NCBI RefSeq assembly: GCF_037325665.1 | Contig: NC_090259.1 | Coordinates: 31,926,771 to 31,990,770, forward strand | Length of the DNA: 64,000 nucleotides | From: Littorina saxatilis | Taxonomy: Eukaryota > Mollusca > Gastropoda > Littorinimorpha > Littorinidae | Direction: 5' to 3' | Shown here: piece by piece, positions 1 through 31,117 of the stretch | Layout: every line of letters begins with the position of its first letter | Position numbering within the stretch: the stretch's first letter is position 1 | Notes under the pieces: generated by a model | What the model was told of the DNA's origin: nothing | What the model saw: only the letters and a program-made list of their open reading frames with translations | Database searches by the model: none | Made by a program: the position numbers and the translations under genes

Positions 1-466
1 GTCAGCAGATGCAAAACATTTTTGAAGGTAAAATGCTCAATTACTCCCATTGTTTATTTGACAACTTGAGGTGCAAGAGGGGTTGGAGGCGGGGGCTTAC
101 ATCCTGAGCAGGTCAATACAGAACAAAATCCTTTTGACTGTAACTGACTTGCCCCGTTTCATAAATCAGTATCATCTCGTTACTGAGAATAACACAAATG
201 GTTATATTGTAAATGAATTACATAAATAGCTGCTCAAAATTAATATGCCAGCAACAATTCAGCCTTTTTGAAATGCTACATGTCAAGAAGAAATTTAAAG
301 TAAGCCAGAAAAAAAAAAAGAAAAAAAACAGTATCAAGAGAGGGAGAGGGAGTTTTTGCCACCATGCAATAAAGCTGCATTTTGCAAGCTCCTGTCCAAT
401 ACTTGTACCATTCCTTTATATAATGCTTGCTGACATTGAAGCCAGAGAATACGATGTACACAAATA

Positions 467-646
467 CAGTGAAACCTCCCTTTTAAGACCTTCGAAAATC
501 TGATCAAATCAGGTCTTAAAAAGGAGGGAGTCTTAAAATGGGGGTAAATTTACAGAGGTTATGAACACAAAATCTGAAAAAGCAAGGTCTTAAAATGGAG
601 GAAGTCTTAAATTAGGAGGGGGGGGTCTTAAAAGGGGGTTCCACTG
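467..646. mobile_element. MITE, CAGTGGAACC-type, TA target
   Basis: Palindromic non-autonomous element. It begins cagtgaaacc and ends ggttccactg, and it is flanked by TA on both sides. The interior is made of variants of 'cttttaagacc' and 'ggtcttaaaa', so the whole element can fold back. TA duplication and the CAGT end fit the Tc1/mariner-pogo group. At least seven relatives occur in this window. Confidence 0.75.
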
Positions 647-779
647 TATTCATGAACTGAACACAATCAAGGGTACAGGAAAAAAAAAGAAGCTTGAACT
701 TCTTTTTATGAAATTAGATTTAGCGGTAATCTTGAAAAGATTGTATCACACCTATAACTTACAGTTTGACAACGCCTAG

Positions 780-912
780 CATAAATACATAAATAAACAC
801 ATAAATAAATGAATAAATAAACACATAAATTAATAAATAAACACATAAATAAATGAATAAATAAACACATAAATAAATGCATTAATAAACACATAAATAA
901 ATAAATATTAAT
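780..912. repeat. A/T-rich tandem repeat
   Basis: Degenerate tandem array built from 'aaataaacacat' and 'aaataaatgaat' blocks, with a period of about 20 to 28 bases. No gene is visible in it. Confidence 0.8.
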
Positions 913-1092
913 AAGCCCTCCATCTTTATCTTTGTTTTCTACCAAAGAACTGTCAAGAAACTACAATAAATATAAATTCATGTTCACTATATTTGAAATG
1001 TTCACATTTCTGTTCTCATGCAAATTGTGCATAAACTGAAACAAAATAAAATAAATACTGATTTTACTTCTGCTTTCATTTGTGTTGCAAGT

Positions 1093-1097
<5 letters not shown>

Positions 1098-1166
<69 letters not shown>
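1098..1166. repeat. (GA)n microsatellite
   Basis: Uninterrupted GA dinucleotide run of about 70 bases. Long charged or Ser/Leu reading frames across it are artefacts of the repeat. Confidence 0.98.
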
Positions 1167-1169
<3 letters not shown>

Positions 1170-1193
1170 GATGTAGGAAATAGGGGGCGGGGA

Positions 1194-1808
1194 GTACCGT
1201 ACTTTCCGGGTTATAAGGCGCGACTTTTTTCCTGGAGTTCGACTCCTGCGTCTTGTATAAGAAGAGCCTAATCCGTGTATGAAATACGAAAAAAATCAAA
1301 GAGACCGCTTGAGTACCAGTCAAACAACTTGTGATAATGCATGTTTCAGCTACTAGGTACTGCCCTGCCTTTGATCTGGCCGCACACACAGATTTCCACT
1401 CTGTTAAACTCGGTCACTGACCGGTCACTGACCCCGGTGCAGGAAGTGTTTCCTCTCTCAGATATGACAGGGGAACCACCTCTCATGGCAAAAACTGGGT
1501 CATTGACCCCTGGGAAGAAGGTCGTGTCTATAAACAAGGCCACCCAGCTATCACAATGCCTTTGATCTGGCCGCACACACAGAGCACACATATTTTCACT
1601 CAGTTAAAGTCGGTCACTGACCCCGATGCAGGAAGTGTTTCCTCTCTCAGATATGACAGGGGAACCACCTCTCATGGCAAAAACTGGGTCATTTTGGTGC
1701 GCCCTATCGGCCCCCTGCGTCCAATGGGTGACTGGATTACAATTTTTTTAAAAAGAAGGGGGTGCGTCTTGTATAACGAAGCGCCTTGTCACCCGGAAAG
1801 TATGGTAA
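1194..1808. mobile_element. Non-autonomous inverted-repeat element with internal tandem repeat
   Basis: The left end reads accgtactttccgggttat and aaggcgc follows. The right end is the reverse complement of a similar string (gcgccttg, then acccggaaagtatggt), giving imperfect terminal inverted repeats of about 27 bases. Between them a block of 140 to 190 bases, starting 'tttgatctggccgcacacac', occurs twice (from about 1371 and about 1560). No transposase is coded, so this is probably a MITE. The superfamily is not assigned. Confidence 0.65.
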
Positions 1809-1992
1809 ATTAAAAATGAGCACCAGATTCTGCACAATACAGTGTGTATACATGTTTATGTACCCCAATGCTGTTCCAAGTTTCTTTGACTCGATGACTC
1901 TTAACAGAACTTACAATGTCAAATAGGTGCTACATGTACCATACAGTTTCTCTGCTATTATTGTTCAACAGAAATTTATTGAATGAAACTTA

Positions 1993-3038
1993 AAGGCACA
2001 GTAAGCCTCCCGTAAACCATCACAGAGCTCCCCGAGCGTCTACATATAGTACAAGCATACTTCCATGTGAACGCTTACCGAATGGGAACATCCTGGCTGC
2101 TTTCTGTCGAGCGTGAGAAATTTTCAAAGAATTTATTTTCGTGGACTTGGCCTCAACAGCAATGGCGCCTCGTTTTGGTGCTGGACGGCCGTTATGAATA
2201 CCGGAATTCACGCCCGGACAGTAAGCCTCCCCTAAACCATCACAGATACTGTCAGGCTTTTACACACAGTACAAACACCCTTCCATTTGAACGCTCACCA
2301 AACGGGAACATCCTAGGTGCCCTACGTAAAGAGCGAGCAATTTTTAAAGAATTAATTTTGCAGATTGTCTCGAACAATTTTTGGACCCATCCTGAACTCA
2401 GGTCAAACATGAGTTACTTCCCATCGGGTCTCATTCTATCGATGTAAACTGGCGATAGCCGTGAATCGATGATTATCAAAATGTTTTTGGACCGTGGTGC
2501 GTTTTTGCGCTAGACCTAACTTTTAAAATCTAAATAATAAATTGACAGCTTCTTACACAAACATTCTTTAATCATAAAAGAATTCTTTTTTCATCAAGAC
2601 AAGATCAGTACAATTCGAAGTTGTGAAAGTTTGAAAAAAGAAAAGCCCGGAAGCAGGGTCACGCAAGGGTCGTAGCAGACGACGCCGGTTTATCAGTGCA
2701 TATCGCCGTTCCTCTCAACAGTCAAAAGCCATCGCTAGAGTTCTTGTGAACCACAGCCGTTTGTTTCGTGCATAAAAACGTGCTATTGTAAATAGTCGCA
2801 TTCAAATAACTAACCGACGACTACATTTGAAAAAGGGAAACTGGATCACACGGGTTCACGATGGCTCAGGGGTAAGATAAACCACGCAAAAATAAATTCT
2901 TTCAAAATTGTTCGCTCTTTACGGAGGGCACCTAGGATGTTCTCAATCGGTGAGTGTTTAAATGAAAGGGTGTTTGTACTGTGTGTAAAAGCCTGACCGT
3001 ATCTGTGATGGTTTACGGGAGGCTTACTGTGCCTTTAA
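1993..3038. mobile_element. Long-terminal-inverted-repeat (foldback) element with duplicated left arm
   Basis: The left end 'ttaaaggcacagtaagcctc' is mirrored at the right end (2880-3038) over about 150 bases, including 'acatcctaggtgccct' and 'aaagagcgaacaatttt' in diverged form. A second, diverged copy of the left arm follows at about 2217-2380. The interior (2400-2870) shows no coding potential. This is a non-autonomous DNA element of unknown superfamily, not an LTR element, because the repeats are inverted. Confidence 0.7.
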
Positions 3039-3462
3039 GGCTTGCAAACCTGTTTACCAGGTGTTGTTTGAGAAATAACTTTTGAGCTTATTAATAAGGA
3101 AGTTTTAAGCGAAGTCATACTTAGATTAAGATGGCACAGTTTTGCAATTACATACATGTACGTAAAAAAATACTGTACTTTTTGGCTCACGTAAGTGTAG
3201 CCTATGCGATCGTAACTTTGTCTGTCTGTGCGTGCGTATGTGCGTGCGTGCGTGTGTATGTCTGTGGTAGAAACTCTAACATTTGAAGACGTCACATTAC
3301 ATTGACGTCACATTATGACGTAAGAGGGTTAGACGTCACGCGAAGGAAGTACTGAAAGTCTCGGTCATTATTATTTTGAGCGGGCCGAGACTAGTGTAGG
3401 CTACATGCAGACAGACAGATCTAGATCTAGTGTCTCGCTTTCTTGCACAGTTTCACCTATGC

Positions 3463-3470
<8 letters not shown>

Positions 3471-3545
<75 letters not shown>

Positions 3546-3546
3546 T

Positions 3547-3589
<43 letters not shown>
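3471..3589. repeat. (GT)n microsatellite
   Basis: Interrupted GT run of about 120 bases with two TGGTGTG interruptions. Confidence 0.98.
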
Positions 3590-3591
<2 letters not shown>

Positions 3592-3786
3592 GTTTGTCGA
3601 TTTCTTACGTGAGCCTTGAAGGCTTCGCCTCTTGTTTCTCTTACTTCTTTTTCCTTTTCTGTTTCTTCTTCTATTATTTCTTGGTCACATTTCACTTTTA
3701 TGCATTGATTTCATGTGAAGCACACTGTAGCATTGTATGCAGGTAATAGACAAACTTCAGAAATAACTTTGTCAGAATTGTATAGG

Positions 3787-3943
3787 TTGTGAAAGAGTGA
3801 ATACTCTTGCTTTCAGTGAGGCAAGCTTTCTTCACATGTTCCTTGTTCACATGTTTCTAACACACCCTTCGCTAGTGACTGGTCTATAATGTCACGTGGG
3901 AAAGTTTGCCTCAATAAAAGCAAGTATATTCACTCTTTCAAAA
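3787..3943. mobile_element. Small MITE, terminal repeat tgtgaaagagtgaatact
   Basis: Begins 'ttgtgaaagagtgaatact' and ends with the inverted form (tattcactctttca), about 157 bases in all. A second copy, whose interior matches in the opposite orientation, lies at 38788-38946. No coding capacity. Confidence 0.75.
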
Positions 3944-4149
3944 CCCATCCAGACCTGACAGAGTGATATCCTAACATTGTCTATTGGTGACACATACAAC
4001 TGGCATTCAAACTCTGTAAGACAGAAAGAAGCATTCTGCAAGCACAATATTCTCCATTCACAAAGCCAAACGATTTCTTCATTCTCCTCACAACAGTAAA
4101 TCACGAGTCAAAATAATTGTGTGTATCCCATTAAAATACTCGAATCAGA

Positions 4150-22912
<18,763 letters not shown>

Positions 22913-23400
22913 CTTTCCAGAAGCTTCTGGTGATCTATTTCAGTGAAATAACAAGTCGAAAAAGCGGTTATTCATCTCCAAAATAATTCTGTCATGTTAT
23001 CTCTGTCACGAGAATGACTGACAGCGTATAAAACAGACTAAAGCTAACAGTAAGGAATGCAGTTTGGTATGTTTAAGGCTTGAACTGTTTGAGAATACAA
23101 CCACATGCCGATCGCATAGATAGGGGTGGTGGAAGGAGCAAGAGAGAACCGAAGAATGAGGGGGAGGGGGGGGGGTGTTTTTATTTTATTTGTTGCTATT
23201 AGAATCTTATAATTGAGAAGATTAGGTAGAAAACACACAAACATTCTGACACACACTGCACGCAAGCGGCACCCACTCAGTGACACCATAGACCTATATA
23301 TCCCAGCTGCGACTCTTTGGTGAGACTGAGAAAAAGAGCTTATTAGATTGAGAAAGAGAGAGACTCGAGACACACATTTTGAAAGGTCAACAACATAAAT
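22913..23400 (-). promoter_or_regulatory. RABL6 5' flank (UTR/promoter not resolved)
   Basis: The sequence next to the RABL6 start codon. A perfect 14-base palindrome, ccagaagcttctgg, lies at 22917-22930, five bases before the ATG, which has A at -3. I see no TATA box or initiator that I can assign with confidence. 23040-23400 is otherwise without recognisable features. Confidence 0.35.
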
Positions 23401-23565
23401 ACCAAGAGTTCAGACATGCTATAAATGCTTTTAATCGAAGAAAGTTCGTACTCTCGGCCGAGCGATACGGAACGCGGATCGTATCAACCATAGACCGACG
23501 CGTCTCGCGCATCGCGGTAGGCACGCATTTCGCGTGAGGCGGAGGAAACATTTTTTTTAAGGGGC

Positions 23566-23679
23566 TTGTATTGTCCGTCACATAAAGTTGACCCGTGTCC
23601 GTTCCGGCCCGGATTCGAACCAGCGACCTCTCGATCACAACTCCAGTGCCGGCTCTACCACCTGAGCTACCCGGGCCCC
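23566..23679 (-). mobile_element. SINE family 3 head (tRNA-like) fragment
   Basis: On the minus strand: gggtagctcaggtggtagag, then gtgatcgagaggtcgctggt, then tcgaatccgggcc and gggtcaactttatgtgacgg. It matches the head of the SINE at 49618-49940. The outer arms ggcccgg and ccgggcc could pair like an acceptor stem, but a 4-base insertion spoils the anticodon arm, so this is not called a tRNA gene. Confidence 0.65.
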
Positions 23680-23841
23680 CGACTGACTAGGCCGGGAGGA
23701 GTTTCCTATCCCTCTTAACTGATCATAGTATAGGTCCCTGTATCAACTGATCCACTGAGCGCGCTCGAAAATTACTACTGGGTACTTCACGTGGACGCGT
23801 GACGTCAAGTTCAGAAAGGAACTTCAGCCGGGTGGAACGCT

Positions 23842-23935
23842 ATGACGCGCCGTTTGATGCTTTCTTTACTTCTCTATTCAGTCGAGTTTTGGGGTGGAAA
23901 CTCTATTTCAGTACAGTTAGCATCAAACGGCGCGG
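23842..23935. repeat. Inverted repeat gcgccgtttgatgct
   Basis: gacgcgccgtttgatgct (from 23842) is matched by agcatcaaacggcgcg (to 23935), a stem of about 16 pairs with a loop of about 60 bases. A further 'caaacggcgcc' follows at about 23979. Confidence 0.7.
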
Positions 23936-25386
23936 GGACTTGAAACTCTACTGAAGTACAGTATAGAAACTCTACTTCAAACGGCGCCAAGCGGGTGATA
24001 AATCAAGCAATCGGATTTTTTTTTTTTACAAATAGCATTGTATTAAACTATGAAAGAAAAGTAAAAGACAAACGATATTATTTGCACACAAAACTGTTGT
24101 ATAAATATGAAAAATACAAGTGAAAATACTATATACCATAGTGAACAGGAGAAATTGGCCACACGCCCACTATTTCAAGTAATCTTAATGTTGAGTGTTG
24201 CATTTTGCACTATTGATTGATGCGAAAAAAAACGTTGGTCATACCAAGGCCCCCCCCGGGCCTCTCTCCGGCTGCTGTTTCTAAAATCATCTTCTTTTAT
24301 TTTGTTAATCTGTTTGGGGGGCTGGGGAGGGGGGGGGGGAGATTGTGTGCTTTACAGAGCTCTGTTAAACAGATTGCTATTTAACCTGTGTTACGGCCAC
24401 TTCAGTGAATGCAACTCGGTTCATCCATACTGTGGCATACATAATCCCGTTTATTTAAGACGGAAGCACGTGACCATCCTGGCAATACTCTCTAGATAGA
24501 TAAAAGAAAGTGTTAGCAGATTATATTTCACAGTTTTGGTTTTAATCAATAAGTGCTTGAAGCGATTTTAAATTAGCATAATGATTGACCTTGCTAAAAT
24601 GTGCAACTGAGATACTTTATCGAAGTTTTTAATACAACATTTTGATGCAGTCATGGCAACGCGTATGCTTCAAAATGTCGTCTGCAAAACCCCCACATAC
24701 ATAGCAAAAAAGCTCTGGTCTTCGCTTTGCAGACTTCTCCAAGAGTTTTTACTGAGACTCGGTTCCGAGATTCTGAATTATAAACAGTGGCCACCAGAGA
24801 TAAACAACGCCAACTCGCCTGCAGGCTAGCGGCGAAAGACAAACCGTTTAACGCTTGACGAGCAGGGGCTATAGTGTTTTGTCAGCACACGCTAAACAAA
24901 ACAAGGCAGCTATAACACAGGACTGTGAGCTCTAATACTGAATTCGCCTCCACTGTTTTGATATGTGTCATACTGTATATCAATGACAAACCCAAACAAG
25001 ATATTTTTTTCAGTTTTCAAAAGTGATGGATTCATAGGTAAATGAGACGTAATCAGTTATAATAGTGATGATACCTACAATATGAGTGTGACTGACGGTC
25101 AGTGTGTGTGTGTGTGTGTGTGTGGCTGACTGAGTCAGTATGTACAACTAGCCAACTCTTTTGTCTGACCACCTATATTGCAACCACGAACACAGGCAGT
25201 GAAATAAATGTTATAATCTCTCTGTTGTCCACGGTTTGATCCATGTTTGTTTTTGTCTATCTTTAGTGAACATTCGCTCAGTTATAACTTTATTGATGGC
25301 CGCAGAAGCGGTCATCTATTGGAATGCATTCGGAGAGGTGACATGTCTCGTTTGTTACCGTTCTCACGAGATCAGTTACAGGTGGG

Positions 25387-25534
<148 letters not shown>

Positions 25535-25574
25535 GTATGTCTTTGTCTGTGTCCGAGTCTCTCCGCTTCTGTCT

Positions 25575-26215
25575 TTCTAGGAATGGTGGTGCTAGAAAGA
25601 CATCAGGATACTGATGAATGGTGGTGCCAGACAGATATCAGGATAGGAATGGTCGTGCCAGACATGTATCAGGATATGAATGGTGGTGCCAGACATGTAT
25701 CAGGATATGAATGGTGGAGCCAGACAGATATCAGGATAGGAATGGTGGTGCCAGACATTTACCATGATAGGAATGATGGTGCCAGACAGATATCAGGATA
25801 GTAATGGTGGTGCCAGACAGATATCAGGATAGTAATGGTGGTGCCAGACATGTATCAGGCTAGGAATGATGGTGCCAGACAGATGGCAGGATAGGAATGG
25901 TGGTGCAAGACAAATATCAGGATAGGAATGATGGTGCAAGACATGTATCATCATAGGAATGGTGGTGCCAGACAGACGATAAGAATGGTGGTGCCAGACA
26001 TATATAATGAAAGGCCGGAATGGTGGTGCCAGACATATGTCAGGATAGGAATGTGGTGCGACAGATATCAGGATAGGAATTGTGGTGCCACACAGATGTC
26101 AAGATAGGAATGGTCGTGCCAGACAGATGTCAGGATAGGAATGTGGTGCCAGACAGATGTCAAGATAGGAATGTGGTGCCAGACAGATGTCAAGATAGGA
26201 ATGGTGGTGCCAGAC
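25575..26215. repeat. Minisatellite, unit about 31 bases
   Basis: About 20 degenerate units of the type 'aggaatggtggtgccagaca' plus 'gatatcaggat'. It lies between the two arms of the large inverted repeat. Open frames across it reflect the repeat, not a gene. Confidence 0.92.
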
Positions 26216-26556
26216 TGAGACCCATGCCAGGGTTGTGCAGATACGTACAAACACACACAAAAATATTGACCGGAGTGGGATTCGAACACACGACTTGGGA
26301 GTTAACAGTATTTGAAAACTGTCGCTCTTATCCCCGCTCTAAGGGTAGAGGCAAATTAGTAAATATAAAGTTATAACTGAGCGAATGTTCACTAAAAATA
26401 GACAAAGCAAACATGAATCAAACCGTGGACAACAGAGAGATTGTGACATTTACTGCCCAGCTGCCTGTGTTCATGGTTGCAATAGGCGGTCAGACAAAAG
26501 GGTTGGCTGGTTGTACATACTGACTCAGTCACGCACACACACAGACACACACACAG

Positions 26557-26587
<31 letters not shown>

Positions 26588-26976
26588 CACACACACACTG
26601 ACCGTCATTCACACTCATAGTGTAGGTATTCACTATCATAACTGATTATCTCTCATTTACCCATGTATTCATTACTTTTCAAAACTGAAAAAAAACATGT
26701 CTGGGTGAGTCATTGATATACAGTATGACACTTGGTATGACCAAAGTTGTTTTTAAAATCAATCAATAGTGCATTGTATTTTGTCTTGTATTTTTTTATT
26801 TACATAAAAATTTGTGTGCAAATAATACCGTTTGTCTTTTACTTTTGTTTCCTAGATACAATGCCGCTACTTAAAAATGCTTCCGACTCCTTGGTTTATC
26901 ACCCGCTTTTCTTCTTGTTTCGCCTTTCTTTCTTACCTGTTTGCTGTTTGATCTTCAATGTGTGTTTCTCAGTACG

Positions 26977-26980
<4 letters not shown>

Positions 26981-27056
<76 letters not shown>

Positions 27057-27090
27057 TCGCTCTCTCTCTCTCTCTCTCTTTTTCTCTCTC
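26981..27090. repeat. (CT)n microsatellite
   Basis: CT run with few interruptions, ending just before the SINE head at 27097. Confidence 0.97.
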
Positions 27091-27096
27091 TTTGAG

Positions 27097-28018
27097 GACT
27101 GGGTGGCAGAGTGGTAACGGCGAGAGTTTGCGAGTTCGACCCTGGGTCAGGGCGTTAGCAATTTTCTCCCCCCTTTCCTAACCTAGGTGGTGGGGTTCAA
27201 GTGCTAGTCTTCTTCTTCTTCTGCGTTCGTGAGCTGAAACTCCCACGTACACTCGTGTTTTTTGCACGAGTGGAATTTTACGTATATGACCGTTTTTACC
27301 CCGCCATTAAGGCAGCCATACGCCGCTTTCGGAGGAAGCATGCTGGATATTTTCGTGTTTCTATAACCCACCGAACTCTGACATGGATTACAGGATCTTT
27401 TCCGTGCGCACTTGGTCTTGTGCTTTTGTGTACACACGAAGGGGGATAAGCCACTAGCAGGTCTGCACATAAGTTGACCACACTTAACCCACCAGTTGGC
27501 CGCGGCCGCGATTCGAACCCTCGACCTTCCGATTAAGAGGCCGACGTCTTACCACCCCGCCACAGCGCCCGTCATCATCCACACGATAATCACTATTTCA
27601 AGGGTTCAAGTGCCTAGTCTTTCGGATGAGACGAAAAACCGAGGTCCCTTCGTGTACACTACATTGGGGTGTGCACGTTAAAGATCCCACGATTGACAAA
27701 AGGGTCTTTCCTGGCAAAATTGTATAGGCATAGATAAAAATGTCCACCAAAATACCCGTGTGACTTGGAATAATAGGCCGTGAAAAGTAGGATATGCGCC
27801 GAAATGGCTGCGATCTGCTGGCCGATGTGAATGCGTGATGTATTGTGTAAAAAAAATTCCATATCACACGGCATAAATAAATCCCTGCGCCTTGAATATG
27901 TGCGCAATATAAATTGCATAAAATAAAAATAAAAAAATTAAAAAAATAAATCCCTGCGCTTAGAACTGTACCCACGGAATACGCGCGATATAAGACTCAT
28001 ATTGATTGATTGATTGAT
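27097..28018 (+). mobile_element. SINE family 2, interrupted by a family 1 SINE
   Basis: Plus-strand copy of the element at 12807-13329: head with agagtggtaacgg and gcgagttcgaccctgggtc, body with gtgcacgttaaagatcccac, tail (attg)n. It is split at about 27209 by the SINE at 27210-27601, and the family 2 sequence resumes at 27602. Confidence 0.85.
27210..27601 (-). mobile_element. SINE family 1 (head type 1) nested in SINE family 2
   Basis: Minus-orientation SINE with the GAA tail at the left and the tRNA-like head (gattcgaaccctcgacc, gacgtcttaccaccccgcc) at the right. The host motif gggttcaagtg(c)ctagtc is duplicated on both sides (27192-27209 and 27602-27619), as expected for a target duplication. 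About 27 extra bases lie beyond the usual head. Confidence 0.85.
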
Positions 28019-28053
28019 CTCTCAGCCAGTCTCTCTCTCTCTCGGCTCACGGC

Positions 28054-28055
<2 letters not shown>

Positions 28056-28146
<91 letters not shown>
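28056..28146. repeat. (CT)n microsatellite
   Basis: Pure CT run of about 90 bases directly after the SINE tail. Confidence 0.97.
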
Positions 28147-28148
<2 letters not shown>

Positions 28149-28164
28149 GGAATTTGTGAGAGTC

Positions 28165-28586
28165 CCAATGAGTCTCAATACTTTCAAAAAACACCTCTCA
28201 CTGTATTTAATGTTAAATTACGAAAAATCACAGTGATGGAAGACTTCGTTTGGTTATATTTTTCATTTGTCCAAAGCATCAGTGTTCATTATATCCACAC
28301 AAAAACACTCAAAGCTTTAATAACACATTTACTCAGGCATGTGTATTCAGCATTGTTTTCACTACGTTACATATACGACGCTTTATATTTGTGTATAATA
28401 TGTAATGTGTAAATATTCATATGTTGTTGTTTTTCTCTACCTTTTTTTCTACGTTAAATATCCGTGTAAATATGTGATTAGATTAGTCCCCTCTCTGGGC
28501 GAGGGCTGATTGAAAAAAAGCTCGTTGTACTGCTTATGCAACAACCCTCGAAAAATAAAATTTGATTTGATTTGATTTGATTTGAT
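28165..28586 (+). mobile_element. LINE 3' end, 5'-truncated, (TTTGA)n tail
   Basis: The plus strand codes PMSLNTFKKHLSLYLMLNYE, like the last residues of CR1-group RT proteins. A 3' UTR with gggcgagggctgattg and caacaaccctcg follows, then a pentameric (ttga t)n tail at 28555-28586. The tail type differs from the (ATT)n of the LINE at 58213. Confidence 0.65.
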
Positions 28587-28589
28587 CTT

Positions 28590-29730
28590 TCTCACTCTCT
28601 CTCTCTCTCTCTTGATCTTGGCTGCATCTCTCTCTCCCCTCTGTCATTGTCATCCTCGAAAAAAAAGTTAAGTTAAGTTTACTTCAACTCTATGTCTATC
28701 TGTCTGTATGTCTGTCCCTCTGATTGCACTGCAAACGTTTCTAAGTGGACTAAAACGTTCCAAACAGTACTGTGCTCACTGACTCCCACTTCAAGCTGAA
28801 CTCCCAGAACACAGTTGAAGAAAGTATTAGTGATAGCACATTGTAAAACAGATGGACAGAATTGACAGTCTCGGGATGCATATATATGTGACAGGATGAA
28901 CTGTCACCAGTTTAAGTTTTGTGTTAAAGAGGAGTAGAACAAAGCGGGAAATCTTAATTTGCATTTCGTTTTGGTAAATAAGAGTTAAGCCGTTCTCACT
29001 CTGTTGTTATTGTCCAGTCTAGTGTTTGTAGTTCAGGTGGCCGATCGATTTGTGTTTTGTGTCAATTCATTAGTCTTTAAACTGTAAGTGCTGGAATGCA
29101 CCTGTGACGTATGTCCATCTTACAGCAGCTGCAAGAAATTAACTTTCCAGTTATGCTGTGAAGCAAGTTCCGTAATCTCCTTGAAGTAGACCGACCCCTT
29201 GGGTCTGGGGCAGGCTGCGGCAGTGTGTAGGTGGTCTTATAATACCGCCTGGCTGACTCTGGTCTACCCGGGGTATTGGGCAAGTTTCAAGTAGGTGTCA
29301 TTTCTTTTGATACGGATGCATCAGTGAGAGAAGCTGCCAGCTGGGGTGGAAGGTGTTAGTCTCAGTCTACCTGGGCACAATGGCTGATCAGTAATCGATT
29401 TTGTTTCCTTTTCGTTCCTCGAACCTGGTTACACATACAACAATAATTTTGACCACAGTGACTGTTTTCGCAGAAATGACCACATTAACTATTACGACAC
29501 TTTTCACAAACTCTGATATGATCACCTGGGTATATCTACCTCATCCAATTTGTATTCAGCGATAGTGGCTGAGCTATTCATGTACATTGACTATTTTTAC
29601 TTGTGTGCTTTGTATTTTAAATATTAATGAATGTGCATTGAAAACTTTGTAAATTGCATTAGTTTCTTTCGATGTTTATTATTATTTGATTTTGAATTGT
29701 GTACAGAATAATTTCTTTATTTATGTTTTT
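28590..29730. other. Intergenic, nothing recognised
   Basis: After a short CT tract the sequence looks unique, with no long frame, splice-bounded exon or repeat that I recognise on either strand. An unannotated RNA cannot be excluded. Confidence 0.5.
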
Positions 29731-29812
29731 CTGAGGCGCTGAGAACTGTACCGGTATTAGGATGTGCGCCATATAAATATCTCATTATTATTTTATTATT
29801 TATATTATCAGC
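29731..29812 (+). mobile_element. SINE/LINE tail remnant
   Basis: 'gaggcgctgagaactgtacc' and 'gtgcgccatataaatatctc' followed by (att)n resembles the 3' end of family 2 SINEs (cgcttagaactgtacc, cgcgatataa) and of L2-like LINEs. Confidence 0.5.
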
Positions 29813-30275
29813 GGCAAGAAATGTGGACATGTCTCAACTGCTAGCTATCGTACTTGTCTTTTGAGGCGAACAGACACACAGGACATGGCAGACAAGACTG
29901 GTCACGTGGATTTGAGATTTATTTGTCCTTTCAGTTATTGGAGTGTTAGCTGGTATTCACACACACACCAACACTCCTGTTGCTAACCCATTTATACTCC
30001 AGGGAGCTAACGCAGTCTGCCACGTGATTAATATGTTGATAGATTTAACAAAGCACAAAAAATATGATCGTGTGTACGTGCTTGTGCATGCATGTGTGTG
30101 TGTGCGAGAGAGAGAGAGGAAGAGGGAGTGAGAGAGAGGGAATCTTTATGTTGGAAGGTAATGTTATTTGCATACATTTCTGCTTTTTTCCTCCAGCTTT
30201 CGCCGGCTGGAGAGAAACCACTCCAAATAATGATTTAAAAAAAAAATTATATGAAACATAAACAAAGGAACTCAT

Positions 30276-30454
<179 letters not shown>

Positions 30455-31065
30455 CAGTCAGTTACAAACTAAACTAGACTTCTTGATTAAATAATGCGCA
30501 AGCACCACCACACACACACAAATCATCACTCTCCTTTTATTTTCACCACCACTCTACACACACACACAAATCATCACTTTCATTTTCACCACCACACGTA
30601 CACACACACAAGACATCACTCTACTATCATTTTTCGCAGTTTATTGTCAAATTTTCATGATTGCATTTGAAGCACATGAACAGCACTTTGTAGCACATAC
30701 AAAACCTCACATCAGCAACAAAATGCATGGATGCGTCATCAGTCAAAGGGGTTATAAATACCAACAGTATATTGCCAGTAGACTTTCTATACATGGTCTA
30801 TGCTCTAAAGCGTCTTTGTACAGAAATTCATTGCAACACATTCACGCTAACAAGAATCTTGCCATCATTCTCTCACTCAAATGAAAAGAGATTCAGCTCA
30901 TCTCACTGATAGATAATGAAGAAATATTGATACACCTAATGTCACAGATCACAAACCTATATCCTTTCTCTGCTCAATACTCCAACTGAGGCTACTTCAG
31001 TACTTGCATCCAGAGGTACTGATGGGATTTATGTTCTTCAGCAAATTTGCCAGTATCAAATTCAG

Positions 31066-31117
31066 AGATGTTATGGCCAGTATGATACTGGCCATAACAA
31101 TACTGGCCATAACATCT
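31066..31117. repeat. Hairpin with a duplicated arm
   Basis: agatgttatggccagta (31066) is the exact reverse complement of tactggccataacatct (to 31117). Between them is another copy, atactggccataac, that can pair with the same left arm. Two mutually exclusive hairpins are possible. Confidence 0.85.

Noticed and set aside
1993-3038. LTR element
   Set aside because: The terminal repeats are inverted, not direct, and there is no primer site, protease or RT; no LTR or virus-like element was seen anywhere in the window.
23590-23679. A tRNA gene
   Set aside because: A and B boxes and even acceptor-like arms are present, but a 4-base insertion breaks the anticodon arm and the sequence continues into SINE family 3 body text.
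27500-27575. tRNA genes at the right ends of SINE family 1 copies
   Set aside because: The heads are followed by the SINE body and lack paired acceptor stems; they are tRNA-derived promoters of SINEs.
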